From Ilumatobacter fluminis (GTDB taxonomy: Bacteria; Actinomycetota; Acidimicrobiia; Acidimicrobiales; Ilumatobacteraceae): DNA of 64,000 nucleotides. The stretch lies in contig NZ_SOAU01000001.1 in the NCBI RefSeq assembly GCF_004364865.1, positions 2,884,001 to 2,948,000 on the forward strand, in the 5' to 3' direction. Under the pieces are notes generated by a model that saw nothing but the letters and a program-made list of their open reading frames with translations, was not told the origin of the DNA and did not search any database. Numbering within the stretch: position 1 is the stretch's first letter; each line of letters begins with the position of its first letter. Positions 1 to 9,274 of the stretch are shown here, in pieces. Made by a program: the position numbers and the translations under genes.

Positions 1-174
1 CTTCAATCGAGCGTTGCCGACCAGCGTGTCGGCGTCCTCGACGACGTCGGGCACGTCGGCCGGACGAGGCAACAGATCGACGACGCCGTCGAGGATCGCC
101 GCGATCTCGGCGACCTTGTCGGGGTTCGCCGAGGCGCAGACGAGCTGGGGCAGCACCGCCGACCCGTCGGTCAC
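1..174 (-). CDS. rdgB: RdgB/HAM1 XTP/dITP pyrophosphatase, N-terminal part only
   Basis: House-cleaning nucleotide pyrophosphatase that removes non-canonical purine triphosphates (ITP, dITP, XTP) in the cytoplasm. Only the first 58 codons are present; the gene runs off the left edge. The visible part carries the family's start, [15 protein letters not shown] (the substrate-binding S/T-x-N-x-x-K-x-x-E segment), and then [14 protein letters not shown], matching the E-x-G-x-T-F-x-x-N-A-x-x-K motif. The GTG start at 172-174 overlaps the TGA stop of rph (171-173) as GTGA, so the two are probably translationally coupled. The rph-rdgB order is common in actinobacteria. Confidence 0.88.
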   Translation of the reverse strand, partial: MTDGSAVLPQLVCASANPDKVAEIAAILDGVVDLLPRPADVPDVVEDADTLVGNARLK

Positions 175-926
175 GCCGGGCGCTCCGCCGGAGGCGTGGC
201 GACGAGCTCGCGCTGTGCGGCGCCGATCTCGGCCAAGCCACTCTCGGCGAGTGCCAAGAGCGAATCGAGCTCGCCACGGGAGAACGCCATGCCTTCGGCG
301 GTGCCCTGCACCTCGACGAAGCGGGCCTCGCCACCGTCGACCGGGCTCAGCATGACGACGTTCATGTCGACCTCGGCCTTGCTGTCCTCGACGTAGGGAA
401 GGTCGAGCACCGGCTCACCTCCGACGATGCCGACGCTGATCGCCGAACAGAACGAGTGGAGCGGGTGCCGGGCGAGGTCGCCGCGCTGAACGACACGACT
501 GAGCGCATCGTGGAGGGCGATGAAGCCGCCGCAGATCGAGGCGGTGCGGGTACCGCCGTCGGCCTGCAGGACGTCGCAGTCGACGACGACCTGTCGTTCA
601 CCGAGCAGCGTCATGTCGCACGCGGCCCGCAGCGACCGACCGATGAGGCGCTGGATCTCGACCGTTCGGCCGCTCTGTTTGCCCTTGGCGGCCTCGCGGC
701 CGATGCGCTCGGGCGACGAGCCCGGCAGCATCGAGTACTCGGCGGTGACCCAGCCCTTGCCGCTGTTGCGCATCCAGCGCGGCACGTCGTCGTCGACCGA
801 CGCCGTACACAGGACGCGGGTGTCGCCGAAGGACACGAGGCACGAGCCGTCGGCCATCGTGGTGAAGTCACGCTCGAACGTGAACGGGCGGAGTTGGTCG
901 GGGGTGCGGCCGTCGGGACGGGTCAT
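171..926 (-). CDS. rph: Ribonuclease PH
   Basis: Phosphorolytic 3'-5' exoribonuclease that trims tRNA 3' ends, releasing nucleoside diphosphates; acts as a hexameric ring in the cytoplasm. The 251-aa length fits the family (about 240-260). Residues 1-20 give the typical RPDGR...LRP start; the phosphate-binding segment [12 protein letters not shown] is at about 123-134, and [11 protein letters not shown] at 34-44 and AEYSMLP at 62-68 are also classic. It is followed with a 4-bp overlap by rdgB. The 59-bp gap to the upstream murI suggests a murI-rph-rdgB transcription unit reading leftward. Confidence 0.96.
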   Translation of the reverse strand: MTRPDGRTPDQLRPFTFERDFTTMADGSCLVSFGDTRVLCTASVDDDVPRWMRNSGKGWVTAEYSMLPGSSPERIGREAAKGKQSGRTVEIQRLIGRSLRAACDMTLLGERQVVVDCDVLQADGGTRTASICGGFIALHDALSRVVQRGDLARHPLHSFCSAISVGIVGGEPVLDLPYVEDSKAEVDMNVVMLSPVDGGEARFVEVQGTAEGMAFSRGELDSLLALAESGLAEIGAAQRELVATPPAERPA

Positions 927-985
927 GGTTGGCTCCGTGGAGAGATCAGGTGGTGTGGTGGATTCGGGAGAGCGGGTCAGATGGT

Positions 986-1795
986 TCAGGTGGCGGCGTT
1001 CGGCGACCAGGCCTCGGTGGCGGCGAGTTCGGGGCCGAGCAGACGCTCTCCCAACTCACGGAACACCTCGACGTCGCCGCTGGACAGGAATCGATGCTGG
1101 CCGACGTGGTCGTCGTCGCGCAACATCCCGAGCTCACCCAGCCGGTCCATCGCCGCGAACGCCGTCTCGTCGGCCGAGCTGACGAGGGTGACCGCCGGAC
1201 CCATCACGTCTGCGATCACTCGGGCGAGGAACGGGTAGTGGGTGCAGCCGAGGAGGAGCGCATCCACGTCGGCGTCGCGGACCGGGGCGAGCAGCCGCTC
1301 GGCGAGAACGAGGACTTCGTCGCCGCTCGTCTGGCCCCGTTCGACGAACTCGACGAAGCCAGGGCACGCCGCCAGCGCCAGGTGTACCGGGGCACCGGTA
1401 CGAGCCACCGCGTCGACGTAGGCCCCGGACGCCATGGTGCCGACGGTGCCGATCACTCCGACCCGGCCGGTGTCGGTCGCCCGGACGAGTGATCGGGCGC
1501 CCGGTTCGATGACATCGATGACGGGCACGTCGAGGTCGGCACGGATGTCGTCGAGGCCGCTCGCTGTCGCCGTGTTGCAGGCGACGACGATCGCCTTGAC
1601 GCCGAAGTCGTCGACGAGCGAGCGCGACAACTGCCGGGCGTAGCCGTGCACCTCGTCGAGTGGCTTCGAGCCGTACGGATAGCGGCCCGTGTCGCCGATG
1701 TAGACGAGATCTTCGCCCGGGAGCAGGTCGATCAGGGCGCGGGCGACCGTGAGCCCTCCGAAACCCGAGTCGAACATCCCGATCGGCCGATCCAT
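986..1795 (-). CDS. murI: Glutamate racemase
   Basis: Interconverts L- and D-glutamate, supplying D-Glu for peptidoglycan; cytoplasmic, cofactor-independent two-cysteine mechanism. The protein is 269 aa, normal for the family. The N-terminal FDSGFGG (residues 8-14) is the signature; the two catalytic cysteines are visible as VACNTATA (Cys73) and LLLGCTHYP (Cys184), and [11 protein letters not shown] (32-42) is also conserved. It is the first gene of a leftward unit with rph and rdgB. Its start lies 72 bp from the divergent acetyltransferase gene at 1868, so both promoters must sit in that short gap. Confidence 0.95.
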   Translation of the reverse strand: MDRPIGMFDSGFGGLTVARALIDLLPGEDLVYIGDTGRYPYGSKPLDEVHGYARQLSRSLVDDFGVKAIVVACNTATASGLDDIRADLDVPVIDVIEPGARSLVRATDTGRVGVIGTVGTMASGAYVDAVARTGAPVHLALAACPGFVEFVERGQTSGDEVLVLAERLLAPVRDADVDALLLGCTHYPFLARVIADVMGPAVTLVSSADETAFAAMDRLGELGMLRDDDHVGQHRFLSSGDVEVFRELGERLLGPELAATEAWSPNAAT

Positions 1796-1867
1796 GACGC
1801 CGACAGGTTACGACCGGAGCCGGGTGGCCGTCGTCGGCCGGCGGAGCGATGTGCCAAGCTCGGAGGC

Positions 1868-4387
1868 GTGACGAACGTGCCCCCGTCGACGATCGTTCTG
1901 GGCGACGGAACCAGCGCCCTCATCCGCCCGATCGAGCCGGCGGATGCCCCGACGCTCCAGGCGTTCCACGAGCGGCAGTCGCCCGAGAGCCGGTATCGAC
2001 GGTACTTCTCGCCGAAGCCCGTCCTGACCGACGACGAACTCGAACGGTTCACGACCGTCGATTTCGTCGACCGGGCGGCCTTGGTCGTCGAGCAGCACGA
2101 TGAGTTCATCGCATGGGCCAGCTACGAGCGTTGGCAGAACCGCGGCGACGCCGAGGTCGCGTTCCAGGTCGACGACGGGCACCAGGGCAAGGGCATCGCC
2201 ACCTTGCTGCTCGAGCATCTCGCCTCCATTGCCCAGGACAACGAGATCGAACGGTTCACCGCCCAGACCCTCGGCGAGAACCGGGCCATGCTGTCGGTGT
2301 TCTCGAAAGCCGGCTGGCCGGTGCATCGTCGCTTCGATTCCGGTGTCATCGACGTCGACTTCTCGCTCGACGAGACCGCCGAGTTCATCGACTCCGTCGA
2401 GCGCCGTGAGCACCGTGCCGACTCCCGAGCGGTGGCACACTTGCTCCTCCCCAGTTCGATCGCCGTGATCGGGGCATCCGACCGACCCGACTCGATCGGC
2501 GCCCAGGTGTGGCAACACGTGCTGGCGACCGACCGGATCCGCAGCTACGCCGTCAACCCACGACTCGACGAGATCGACGGCCGCCCCTGCTACGACGCCG
2601 TCGGCGACATCCCCGACGATGTCGGACTCGCCGTGGTCGCCGTCCCCCAGCAGCACCTCGAGGCCACGATCGACCAGTGCATCGACAAGCGGGTGCGCGG
2701 CGCGATCGTGATCACGGTCGTCGAGCCCGACACGATCGACATGCGGGCGCTCGTGAGCCGAGCACGCCGGAACGGCCTGCGCATCGTGGGGCCGGCGAGC
2801 ATGGGCATCGCCTCACCGCGACCCGACGTCGAGATCCAGGCGGCCCTCGTCGACGTGCGACTACCGCCCGGCAAGGTCGCGGTGTCGATGCAGTCGGGCA
2901 CGCTCGGCACGTCATTGCTCCGCCTGGCAGCCCACCTGCACCTCGGGCTGTCGTGGTTCGTGTCGCTCGGCGACAAGGACGACCTCTCGGCGAACGACCT
3001 GTTGCAGTTCTGGGAAGACGACGACGCGACCGAGGTCATCGCGCTGTACACCGAGTCGTTCGGCAACCCGCGCAAGTTCGCCCGCATCGCCCGCCGGGTG
3101 TCGCGCAGCAAACCGATCGTGGCCGTCCGGGCAGGCGCAGCCCTGCTCGACCCGGCCAACGCCACGCTGTACCGCCAGACCGGCGTCATCGAGGTGCCCA
3201 CCGTGACGGCCATGCTCGACACGGCCCGCGTCTTCGCCTGCCAACCGCTCATGAACGGTGACCGGGTCGCCGTGTTGAGTAATTCTCGCAGTCCGGCCGT
3301 GCTGGCGGAGGCCACGCTCACACGAGCCGGCCTCACCCCGGTGGTGGCACCCGTGGCACTCGACTGGGCGAGCACACCGGACGACTACGAGAGCGCCGTG
3401 CGGACGACGCTTGCCGACGACGACATCGACGCTCTGCTCGTCGTCCACGCGCCACCGTCGACCGTCGACGTCAACGCACCGAGCGAAGCGATCGACCGTG
3501 CCGCATCGGGGGCCGACAAACCGGTCGTCGCCGTGATGCTCGGATCGGGCGACGGCCCGCTGCGGCCCGGCTCCGACATCGCGAGCTTCGCCTTCCCCGA
3601 GCAGGCCGCCGCTGCACTGGCGCGCGTCGACGCATACTCGCGGTGGCGCCGCACCGAGGTCGACGAGTCACCCGACGAGGTGCCGGCGAACATCGACCGG
3701 CTCGGGGCCGACGACGTCATCGACGAGATGATCGCCGGCGACGACACCGGCCCCCAGGAGGCACGCCGGCTGCTCGCCACCTACGGCATCGAGATGGCGC
3801 CCACACGGCGCGTCGACGCAGACGATGCGGTCGCCGCCGCCGACGAGCTGGGCTACCCGGTCGCCGTCAAGGCGGCCCAGCGACGGATCGGGCGGTCGGT
3901 CGAGGCGGGCATAGCACTCGATCTGGCCGATGCCGACGACGTCGCCGAGGCGATCTCGATCATGCGCGAGCACCTCGGTGACGATGCAGCGACCGTCGAG
4001 GTCCAGCGAATGCTGCCGCCGGGCACCGACCTCCGGGTCCGGGTCGAGGACGACGAGCGTCTCGGGCCGATCATCACGGTCGGTCTGGGTGGGGTGCAAG
4101 CCGACCTCATCGGTGACGAGATCAGCCGGTTGGCGCCGGTGTCGCCGGTCGTCGCACGTCGCATGGTGGAGGCGACCAGGGCGTCCGGTGCGCTCGACGA
4201 CGACACCCTGACGCGCGTCGCCGACCTGGTGGCCCGTATCGCACACCTCGCGTCCGATCACCCCCGCCTCCAGGAGATCGACGTGAACCCCGTCATCGTG
4301 AGCGAGGGCCACTGCCACGTCGCCGACGTGGTCGTCCGCCTCGGCACCCCCGACCGCCACGAACCCGTCCGCCGCCTCGAAACCTGA
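1868..4387 (+). CDS. Protein acetyltransferase of the Pat type: N-terminal GNAT fused to an NDP-forming acyl-CoA synthetase-like body
   Basis: An 839-aa fusion. Residues about 15-170 form a GNAT acetyltransferase (FQVDDGHQGKGIATLLLEHL is the acetyl-CoA loop), followed by a CoA-binding domain (VIGASDRPDSIG), a succinyl-CoA-ligase-like domain (SMQSGTLGTSLL) and an ATP-grasp domain near the C terminus. Related Pat enzymes acetylate lysines of acyl-CoA synthetases and thereby switch central metabolism. The GNAT-first order is the actinobacterial type (as in Streptomyces PatA), opposite to the enterobacterial order. The phospho-histidine SHTGALAG-type segment of active NDP-forming synthetases is missing (ANATLYRQTGVIEV instead), so the ligase half is probably a sensor only. 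I chose the GTG at 1868 because an upstream extension would run through the murI promoter and gene. Confidence 0.85.
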   Translation: MTNVPPSTIVLGDGTSALIRPIEPADAPTLQAFHERQSPESRYRRYFSPKPVLTDDELERFTTVDFVDRAALVVEQHDEFIAWASYERWQNRGDAEVAFQVDDGHQGKGIATLLLEHLASIAQDNEIERFTAQTLGENRAMLSVFSKAGWPVHRRFDSGVIDVDFSLDETAEFIDSVERREHRADSRAVAHLLLPSSIAVIGASDRPDSIGAQVWQHVLATDRIRSYAVNPRLDEIDGRPCYDAVGDIPDDVGLAVVAVPQQHLEATIDQCIDKRVRGAIVITVVEPDTIDMRALVSRARRNGLRIVGPASMGIASPRPDVEIQAALVDVRLPPGKVAVSMQSGTLGTSLLRLAAHLHLGLSWFVSLGDKDDLSANDLLQFWEDDDATEVIALYTESFGNPRKFARIARRVSRSKPIVAVRAGAALLDPANATLYRQTGVIEVPTVTAMLDTARVFACQPLMNGDRVAVLSNSRSPAVLAEATLTRAGLTPVVAPVALDWASTPDDYESAVRTTLADDDIDALLVVHAPPSTVDVNAPSEAIDRAASGADKPVVAVMLGSGDGPLRPGSDIASFAFPEQAAAALARVDAYSRWRRTEVDESPDEVPANIDRLGADDVIDEMIAGDDTGPQEARRLLATYGIEMAPTRRVDADDAVAAADELGYPVAVKAAQRRIGRSVEAGIALDLADADDVAEAISIMREHLGDDAATVEVQRMLPPGTDLRVRVEDDERLGPIITVGLGGVQADLIGDEISRLAPVSPVVARRMVEATRASGALDDDTLTRVADLVARIAHLASDHPRLQEIDVNPVIVSEGHCHVADVVVRLGTPDRHEPVRRLET

Positions 4388-4470
4388 CCAGAAGGGGTCA
4401 GGCACCTTCTGGCGGACCCGCCGGAAGGTGCCGCGACCTGCAACGCCAGAAGGTGCCTGACCCCTTCCGG
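4388..4470. repeat. Long palindrome (nested hairpins) between the Pat gene and nifJ
   Basis: Bases 4391-4413 are the exact reverse complement of 4445-4467 (23 bp). Inside, 4401-4415 and 4418-4432 can also pair with 14 of 15 matches, so three copies of a GGCACCTTCyGG-like word allow two competing folds. It starts a few bases after the Pat stop codon, so it may terminate that transcript. There is no T run. It could equally be a REP-like mobile palindrome. Confidence 0.7.
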
Positions 4471-4523
4471 CCCGAGTCGGTGGGACTTTCGGCCGTGGGG
4501 GCGACGAGGCGTGCCACCGGACA

Positions 4524-7500
4524 ATGGGGACCATGACGGTCACCACCCTCGACGGGAACGAGGCGGCGGCTCGCGTCGCGTACTCCCTGTCCGAAGTCAT
4601 CGCGATCTATCCGATCACCCCCGCCTCGCCGATGGGCGAGTTCGCCGATGCGTGGTCGGCGGCGGAGCAACCGAACGTGTGGGGCGGCGTTCCCGACATC
4701 GTCGAGATGCAGTCGGAAGCCGGCGCTGCCGGTTCGCTGCACGGCGCTTTGCAGGCCGGGTCGCTCGCCACCACGTTCACGGCCTCGCAGGGCCTCCTGC
4801 TCATGTTGCCGAACATGTTCAAGATCGCTGGCGAACTGACGCCGGCCGTCATCCACGTCGCCGCCCGCGCCCTCGCCACGCATGCGCTGTCGATCTTCGG
4901 CGACCACTCCGACGTCATGGCGGCCCGCACGACCGGGTTCGCGATGCTCGCGTCGAACTCGGTCCAGGAGGCGCACGACTTCGCGGCCGTCGCTCATGCG
5001 GCGACGCTGCGGTCCCGGGTGCCGTTCCTGCACTTCTTCGACGGCTTCCGCACCTCGCACGAGATCAACCGGGTCGAGCTGCTCGGCGACGACGATCTGC
5101 GCTCGCTCGTGCTCGACAGCGACGTCGCCGCCCATAAGGACCGGCGTCTCCGTCCGACCGCGCCGGTCATCCGCGGCACCGCCCAGAACCCCGACGTCTT
5201 CTTTCAGGGGCGTGAGGCCGCCAACGCGCACCACGACGCCGTGCCAGGCATCGTCGCCGAGGTGTTCGACGAGTTCGCCACCTTGACGGGTCGCCGATAC
5301 CAACTCGTCGAATACCACGGCGCTCCCGACGCCGAGCGCGTGGTCGTCATGATGGGGTCCGGTGCCGAGGCAGCCGTCGAGGCAGTCGATGCCCTCGTGG
5401 CTCGCGGTGAGAAGGTCGGCCTGGTGGTCGTGCGCCTGTTCCGTCCCTTCCCGACCGAGGCGTTCCTCGCCGCCCTGCCCGACACCGTGCGCCACGTCGC
5501 CGTGCTCGACCGGACGAAGGAGCCCGGATCCGTCGGAGAACCGCTCCTGCAGGACGTGGTGACCACGCTCGCCGACGGCGATCGCGGCAGCATCCGGGTG
5601 ATCGGCGGCCGGTACGGACTCGGCTCGAAGGAGTTCACACCCGCGATGGTCAAGGCGGTGCTCGACGAGGCCGGTGCGGCGTCGCCGAAGCGCCGGTTCA
5701 CCGTCGGCATCGTCGACGACGTCACCAATCTCAGCCTCGACGTCGACGACGACTTCCGAGTCGACACGGGTCATCACGCCGCCGTCTTCTACGCGCTCGG
5801 TAGCGACGGCACCGTCGGCGCCAACAAGTCGTCGGTCAAGATCATCGGCGACCAGCCGGGCCTGCACTCGCAGGGCTACTTCGTGTACGACTCGAAGAAG
5901 TCCGGTTCGATGACCGTCTCGCACCTCCGCTACGGACCCGATCCGATCCGGTCGACCTACCTGGTCGACCAGGCCGATCTGGTCGCCTGCCATCAGTTCG
6001 GTCTGCTCGACCGCTTCGAGGTGCTCGCCGAGGCGAAGCACGGCGGCACGTTCCTGCTCAACGCCCCCTACCCCGCCGACGAGGTCTGGCAACACCTGCC
6101 ACCGGCGATCCAGCGCGAGATCGTCGCCAAGGACCTCACCGTGTACTCGATCGACGCCGCTCGGATCGCCCGGGAGCTCGAGATGCCGGGCCGTATCAAC
6201 ACGGTCATGCAGCCGTGCTTCTTCGCGTTGGCCGAGGTCATGCCGGTCGACGACGCGATCGAGGCGATCAAGACGTCGATCGAGAAGACGTACGGTCGTC
6301 GCGGACGACTGGTCGTCGAACGCAACCACGATGCCGTCGATCGAGCCCTCGGTGAGATGGCCCGAGTCCCGGTGCCGACCGACGTCGACATTGCCGGCCT
6401 GCCCGAATCGACTCTCGCCGCGATCGATGCGTCGGGCGCGCCCGAGACCGATCGCGACTTCGTCGAGCGAGTGACCGCGACGATGGTGGCCGGCAAGGGC
6501 GACCTGCTCCCGGTGTCGGCGCTCCCGGTGGACGGCACCTTCCCCACCGGCACGACACGGTTCGAGAAGCGGTCGCTGGCCGCCCAGATCCCGATCTGGG
6601 AGCCCGACGTCTGCATCGACTGCGGCAAGTGCGCGATCGTCTGCCCCCACGCGGCGATCCGCCTCAAGGTCTACGAACCCGACGCCGTGGCCGACGCGCC
6701 GGCCGGCTTCCCGACCAAGTCGTTCCGATCACGCGAGCTCGACGGCTTCCACCTCACGGTGCAGGTCGCCCCCGACGACTGCACCGGTTGCGGGATCTGC
6801 GTCGACGTGTGCCCCGCCAAGGACAAGACACAGGTCAAGCGCAAGGCGATCAACATGCGCGACGTGGCCGAGCATCGCGACGTCGAGCGCGACCGCTGGG
6901 ACTTCTTCGGCTCGATCCCCGAACTCGACCGCACGGCCGTCAGCCACGACAACGTCAAGAACAGCCAGCTGCTCCAACCGTTGTTCGAGTTCTCGGGCGC
7001 CTGCTCCGGTTGTGGCGAGACGCCGTACATCAAGCTGCTGACCCAGCTGTTCGGCGACCGGCTCGTCGTCGCCAACGCGACCGGCTGCTCATCGATCTAC
7101 GGCGGCAACCTGCCCACCACGCCGTACACCAAGACCGATCAGGGTCTGGGGCCGGCGTGGGCGAACTCGCTGTTCGAGGACAACGCCGAGTTCGGCCTCG
7201 GCATCCGACTCGGCATCGAACACCATCAGAACGAAGCGGCTCGTCTCGTCGACGAACTCGCCGGGTCAATCGGCCCCGAACTGGCTGCGGCGCTGCTGGC
7301 GAATCCGCAGCCGACGGAGTCCGAGGTCGTCGCGCAGCGCCAACGAGTGGCGGCGCTGCGCGAACGACTCTCGTCGGTCGACGACCCTCGCGCACGGCGG
7401 CTCGAGACGATCGCCGACGAGCTGGTGCGGTCGAGTACCTGGATCGTCGGTGGTGACGGCTGGGCGTACGACATCGGGTACGGCGGCGTCGACCACGTGC

Positions 7501-8177
7501 TCGGCAGCGGGCGCAACGTCAACCTGCTGGTGCTCGACACCGAGGTGTACTCGAACACCGGCGGGCAGGCCTCGAAGGCCACACCGCTCGGGGCCGTCGC
7601 CAAGTTCGCCACCGCCGGCAAGCCCACCGGCAAGAAGGACCTCGGTGCGGTCGCCCGCTCGTACGGCAACGTCTACGTCGCGCAGGTCGCGCTCGGCGGC
7701 AGCGACATCCAGACGGTCAAGGCGCTGCGAGAAGCCGACGCCTGGGACGGACCGTCGCTGATCATCGCCTACTCGACCTGCATCGCCCACGGCATCGACA
7801 TGACGACGTCGATGGCGCATCAGAAGCAGGCCGTGAAGTCCGGCTACTGGCCGCTCTACCGATACACGCCGACCGACGCCGAGCACGAGCACCCGTTCCA
7901 TCTCGACTCGGCCGCACCGTCGATCCCCCTCCGAGAGTTCGCACTCCAGGAGGCGAGGTACGCCATGCTCGCTCGCACCGACCCCGAACGGTCGGAGCAG
8001 CTCCTCGACCTGAGCCAGGCGGCGATCGACGAACGCTGGCGGTACTACGCACAGCTCGCCGACGTCGAGCGTCAGCTCCCCCACGTCGACGAGCACGACG
8101 AACAGCTGACCACCGAGCTGGTCTCGACCGAGTCGGCGGCGACCGACACGCCCGTGGAGGTGGCGAAGCATGATTGA
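4524..8177 (+). CDS. nifJ: Pyruvate:ferredoxin (flavodoxin) oxidoreductase, single-chain
   Basis: Oxidatively decarboxylates pyruvate to acetyl-CoA and CO2, passing electrons to ferredoxin or flavodoxin; thiamine-diphosphate and Fe-S enzyme. At 1217 aa it is the full homodimer-type fusion. Domain I begins with YPITPASPMGEFAD (about residue 29-42). Two 4Fe-4S motifs follow: CIDCGKCAIVCPHAAIR (about 697) and CTGCGICVDVCPAKDK (about 753). The TPP domain shows GACSGCGETPYIKL and ATGCSSIYGGN, with GGDGWAYDIGYGG further on. An in-frame ATG at 4533 is an alternative start. It overlaps the next gene by 8 bp. No other nitrogen-fixation genes are here; the symbol reflects family only. Confidence 0.95.
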   Translation: MGTMTVTTLDGNEAAARVAYSLSEVIAIYPITPASPMGEFADAWSAAEQPNVWGGVPDIVEMQSEAGAAGSLHGALQAGSLATTFTASQGLLLMLPNMFKIAGELTPAVIHVAARALATHALSIFGDHSDVMAARTTGFAMLASNSVQEAHDFAAVAHAATLRSRVPFLHFFDGFRTSHEINRVELLGDDDLRSLVLDSDVAAHKDRRLRPTAPVIRGTAQNPDVFFQGREAANAHHDAVPGIVAEVFDEFATLTGRRYQLVEYHGAPDAERVVVMMGSGAEAAVEAVDALVARGEKVGLVVVRLFRPFPTEAFLAALPDTVRHVAVLDRTKEPGSVGEPLLQDVVTTLADGDRGSIRVIGGRYGLGSKEFTPAMVKAVLDEAGAASPKRRFTVGIVDDVTNLSLDVDDDFRVDTGHHAAVFYALGSDGTVGANKSSVKIIGDQPGLHSQGYFVYDSKKSGSMTVSHLRYGPDPIRSTYLVDQADLVACHQFGLLDRFEVLAEAKHGGTFLLNAPYPADEVWQHLPPAIQREIVAKDLTVYSIDAARIARELEMPGRINTVMQPCFFALAEVMPVDDAIEAIKTSIEKTYGRRGRLVVERNHDAVDRALGEMARVPVPTDVDIAGLPESTLAAIDASGAPETDRDFVERVTATMVAGKGDLLPVSALPVDGTFPTGTTRFEKRSLAAQIPIWEPDVCIDCGKCAIVCPHAAIRLKVYEPDAVADAPAGFPTKSFRSRELDGFHLTVQVAPDDCTGCGICVDVCPAKDKTQVKRKAINMRDVAEHRDVERDRWDFFGSIPELDRTAVSHDNVKNSQLLQPLFEFSGACSGCGETPYIKLLTQLFGDRLVVANATGCSSIYGGNLPTTPYTKTDQGLGPAWANSLFEDNAEFGLGIRLGIEHHQNEAARLVDELAGSIGPELAAALLANPQPTESEVVAQRQRVAALRERLSSVDDPRARRLETIADELVRSSTWIVGGDGWAYDIGYGGVDHVLGSGRNVNLLVLDTEVYSNTGGQASKATPLGAVAKFATAGKPTGKKDLGAVARSYGNVYVAQVALGGSDIQTVKALREADAWDGPSLIIAYSTCIAHGIDMTTSMAHQKQAVKSGYWPLYRYTPTDAEHEHPFHLDSAAPSIPLREFALQEARYAMLARTDPERSEQLLDLSQAAIDERWRYYAQLADVERQLPHVDEHDEQLTTELVSTESAATDTPVEVAKHD

Positions 8178-9204
8178 TCTGCACACCGAGTACATGGGGC
8201 TCTCGCTCCGGTCGCCGCTCGTGGCCTCTGCCGGCCCGTTCACCGGCGATCTCGACAAGCTCCGGGAGCTGCGTGACGCCGGTGTGGCCGCCGTCGTCCT
8301 GCCGTCGCTCTTCGAGGAACAGATCGAGCACGAGACGTCCGAGATCGACCGGCTCTACTCGATGCACGAGAACAGCTTCGGGGAGGCGACCTCGTTCGTC
8401 CCCGAGCTGGACAACTACAACACCGGCACCGACACCTATCTGTCGCTCATCGAGGCAGCCCGCGACGTCGTCGACGTCCCGGTGATCGCCTCGCTCAACG
8501 GTGCGAACATCGGCGGCTGGCTCCGGTACGCCCGCTTGCTGGAGGATGCCGGCGCCGACGCGATCGAACTGAACCTGTACGCCGTCAACGCCGACCCGGC
8601 GATCCCGGCCCAGGACATCGAGTCGGAACAGCTCGAGCTGGTCGCCCTGCTCACCGAGGACGTCGGCATCCCCGTCGCCGTGAAGATCTCGCCGTTCTAC
8701 ACGTCGGTGGCGGCGTTCGCCCTCGGGCTCCAGGAGGCGGGGGCAGCAGGCATGGTGCTCTTCAACCGGTTCTACGCGCCCGACCTCGACCTCGAGCAGC
8801 TCGACGTCAAGTCGAAGATCTCCCTCAGTCGGCCAGCGGAGCTGCGGCTACCGCTGCGTTGGATCGGGATCCTACGCGAGTTCCTCGACCTGTCGCTCGC
8901 CGGTTCGACCGGCGTTCACAGTGGTCGCGACGCCGTCAAGCTGATCCTGGCCGGAGCCGACGTGACGATGATGACGTCGGCGCTGTTGTTCAACGGCGCC
9001 TCGTATGTCGCACAGGTGGAGCAGGAACTCCTCGAGTGGATGCAGCACCACGACTACCGGTCGGTGAGCGAGATGCGCGGCGCCGTCAGCCGCGACTCCA
9101 CCGCCGACCCGGCGGCGTACGAGCGGGCCAACTACATCGGCAACATCGCGAGCTACTCGAGCCGGTTCATCGCCGGACAGCCGATCCGTCTGCAGTCACG
9201 CTGA
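8170..9204 (+). CDS. Dihydroorotate dehydrogenase-like flavoprotein coupled to nifJ
   Basis: A 344-aa TIM-barrel protein of the dihydroorotate/dihydropyrimidine dehydrogenase family: SLRSPLVASAGPFT near the N terminus, IELNLYAVNAD where DHODs have the N-x-S-x-P-N region, AVKISPF (phosphate/substrate lysine) and a C-terminal FMN-binding STGVHSGRDAVKLILAGA. The usual catalytic cysteine/serine loop of true PyrD is not evident. It overlaps nifJ by 8 bp (ATG inside the end of nifJ), implying one transcript and coupled translation. Such proteins often sit beside pyruvate:ferredoxin oxidoreductase, so an electron-transfer role with ferredoxin is more likely than pyrimidine synthesis. That role is inference. 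Confidence 0.8.
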   Translation: MIDLHTEYMGLSLRSPLVASAGPFTGDLDKLRELRDAGVAAVVLPSLFEEQIEHETSEIDRLYSMHENSFGEATSFVPELDNYNTGTDTYLSLIEAARDVVDVPVIASLNGANIGGWLRYARLLEDAGADAIELNLYAVNADPAIPAQDIESEQLELVALLTEDVGIPVAVKISPFYTSVAAFALGLQEAGAAGMVLFNRFYAPDLDLEQLDVKSKISLSRPAELRLPLRWIGILREFLDLSLAGSTGVHSGRDAVKLILAGADVTMMTSALLFNGASYVAQVEQELLEWMQHHDYRSVSEMRGAVSRDSTADPAAYERANYIGNIASYSSRFIAGQPIRLQSR

Positions 9205-9274
9205 CCGCTCCGGCGTCCGTAGCGACGACGGATACAGTGCAAGCGGCGCCGACCCACGGGTGCCGCGTGCACCC

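Noticed and set aside
4524-8177. Nitrogen-fixation cluster
   Set aside because: nifJ is only a family name here; no other nif genes are in the window.
8170-9204. PyrD, dihydroorotate dehydrogenase of pyrimidine synthesis
   Set aside because: The catalytic loop is not evident and the gene is coupled to pyruvate:ferredoxin oxidoreductase rather than pyr genes.
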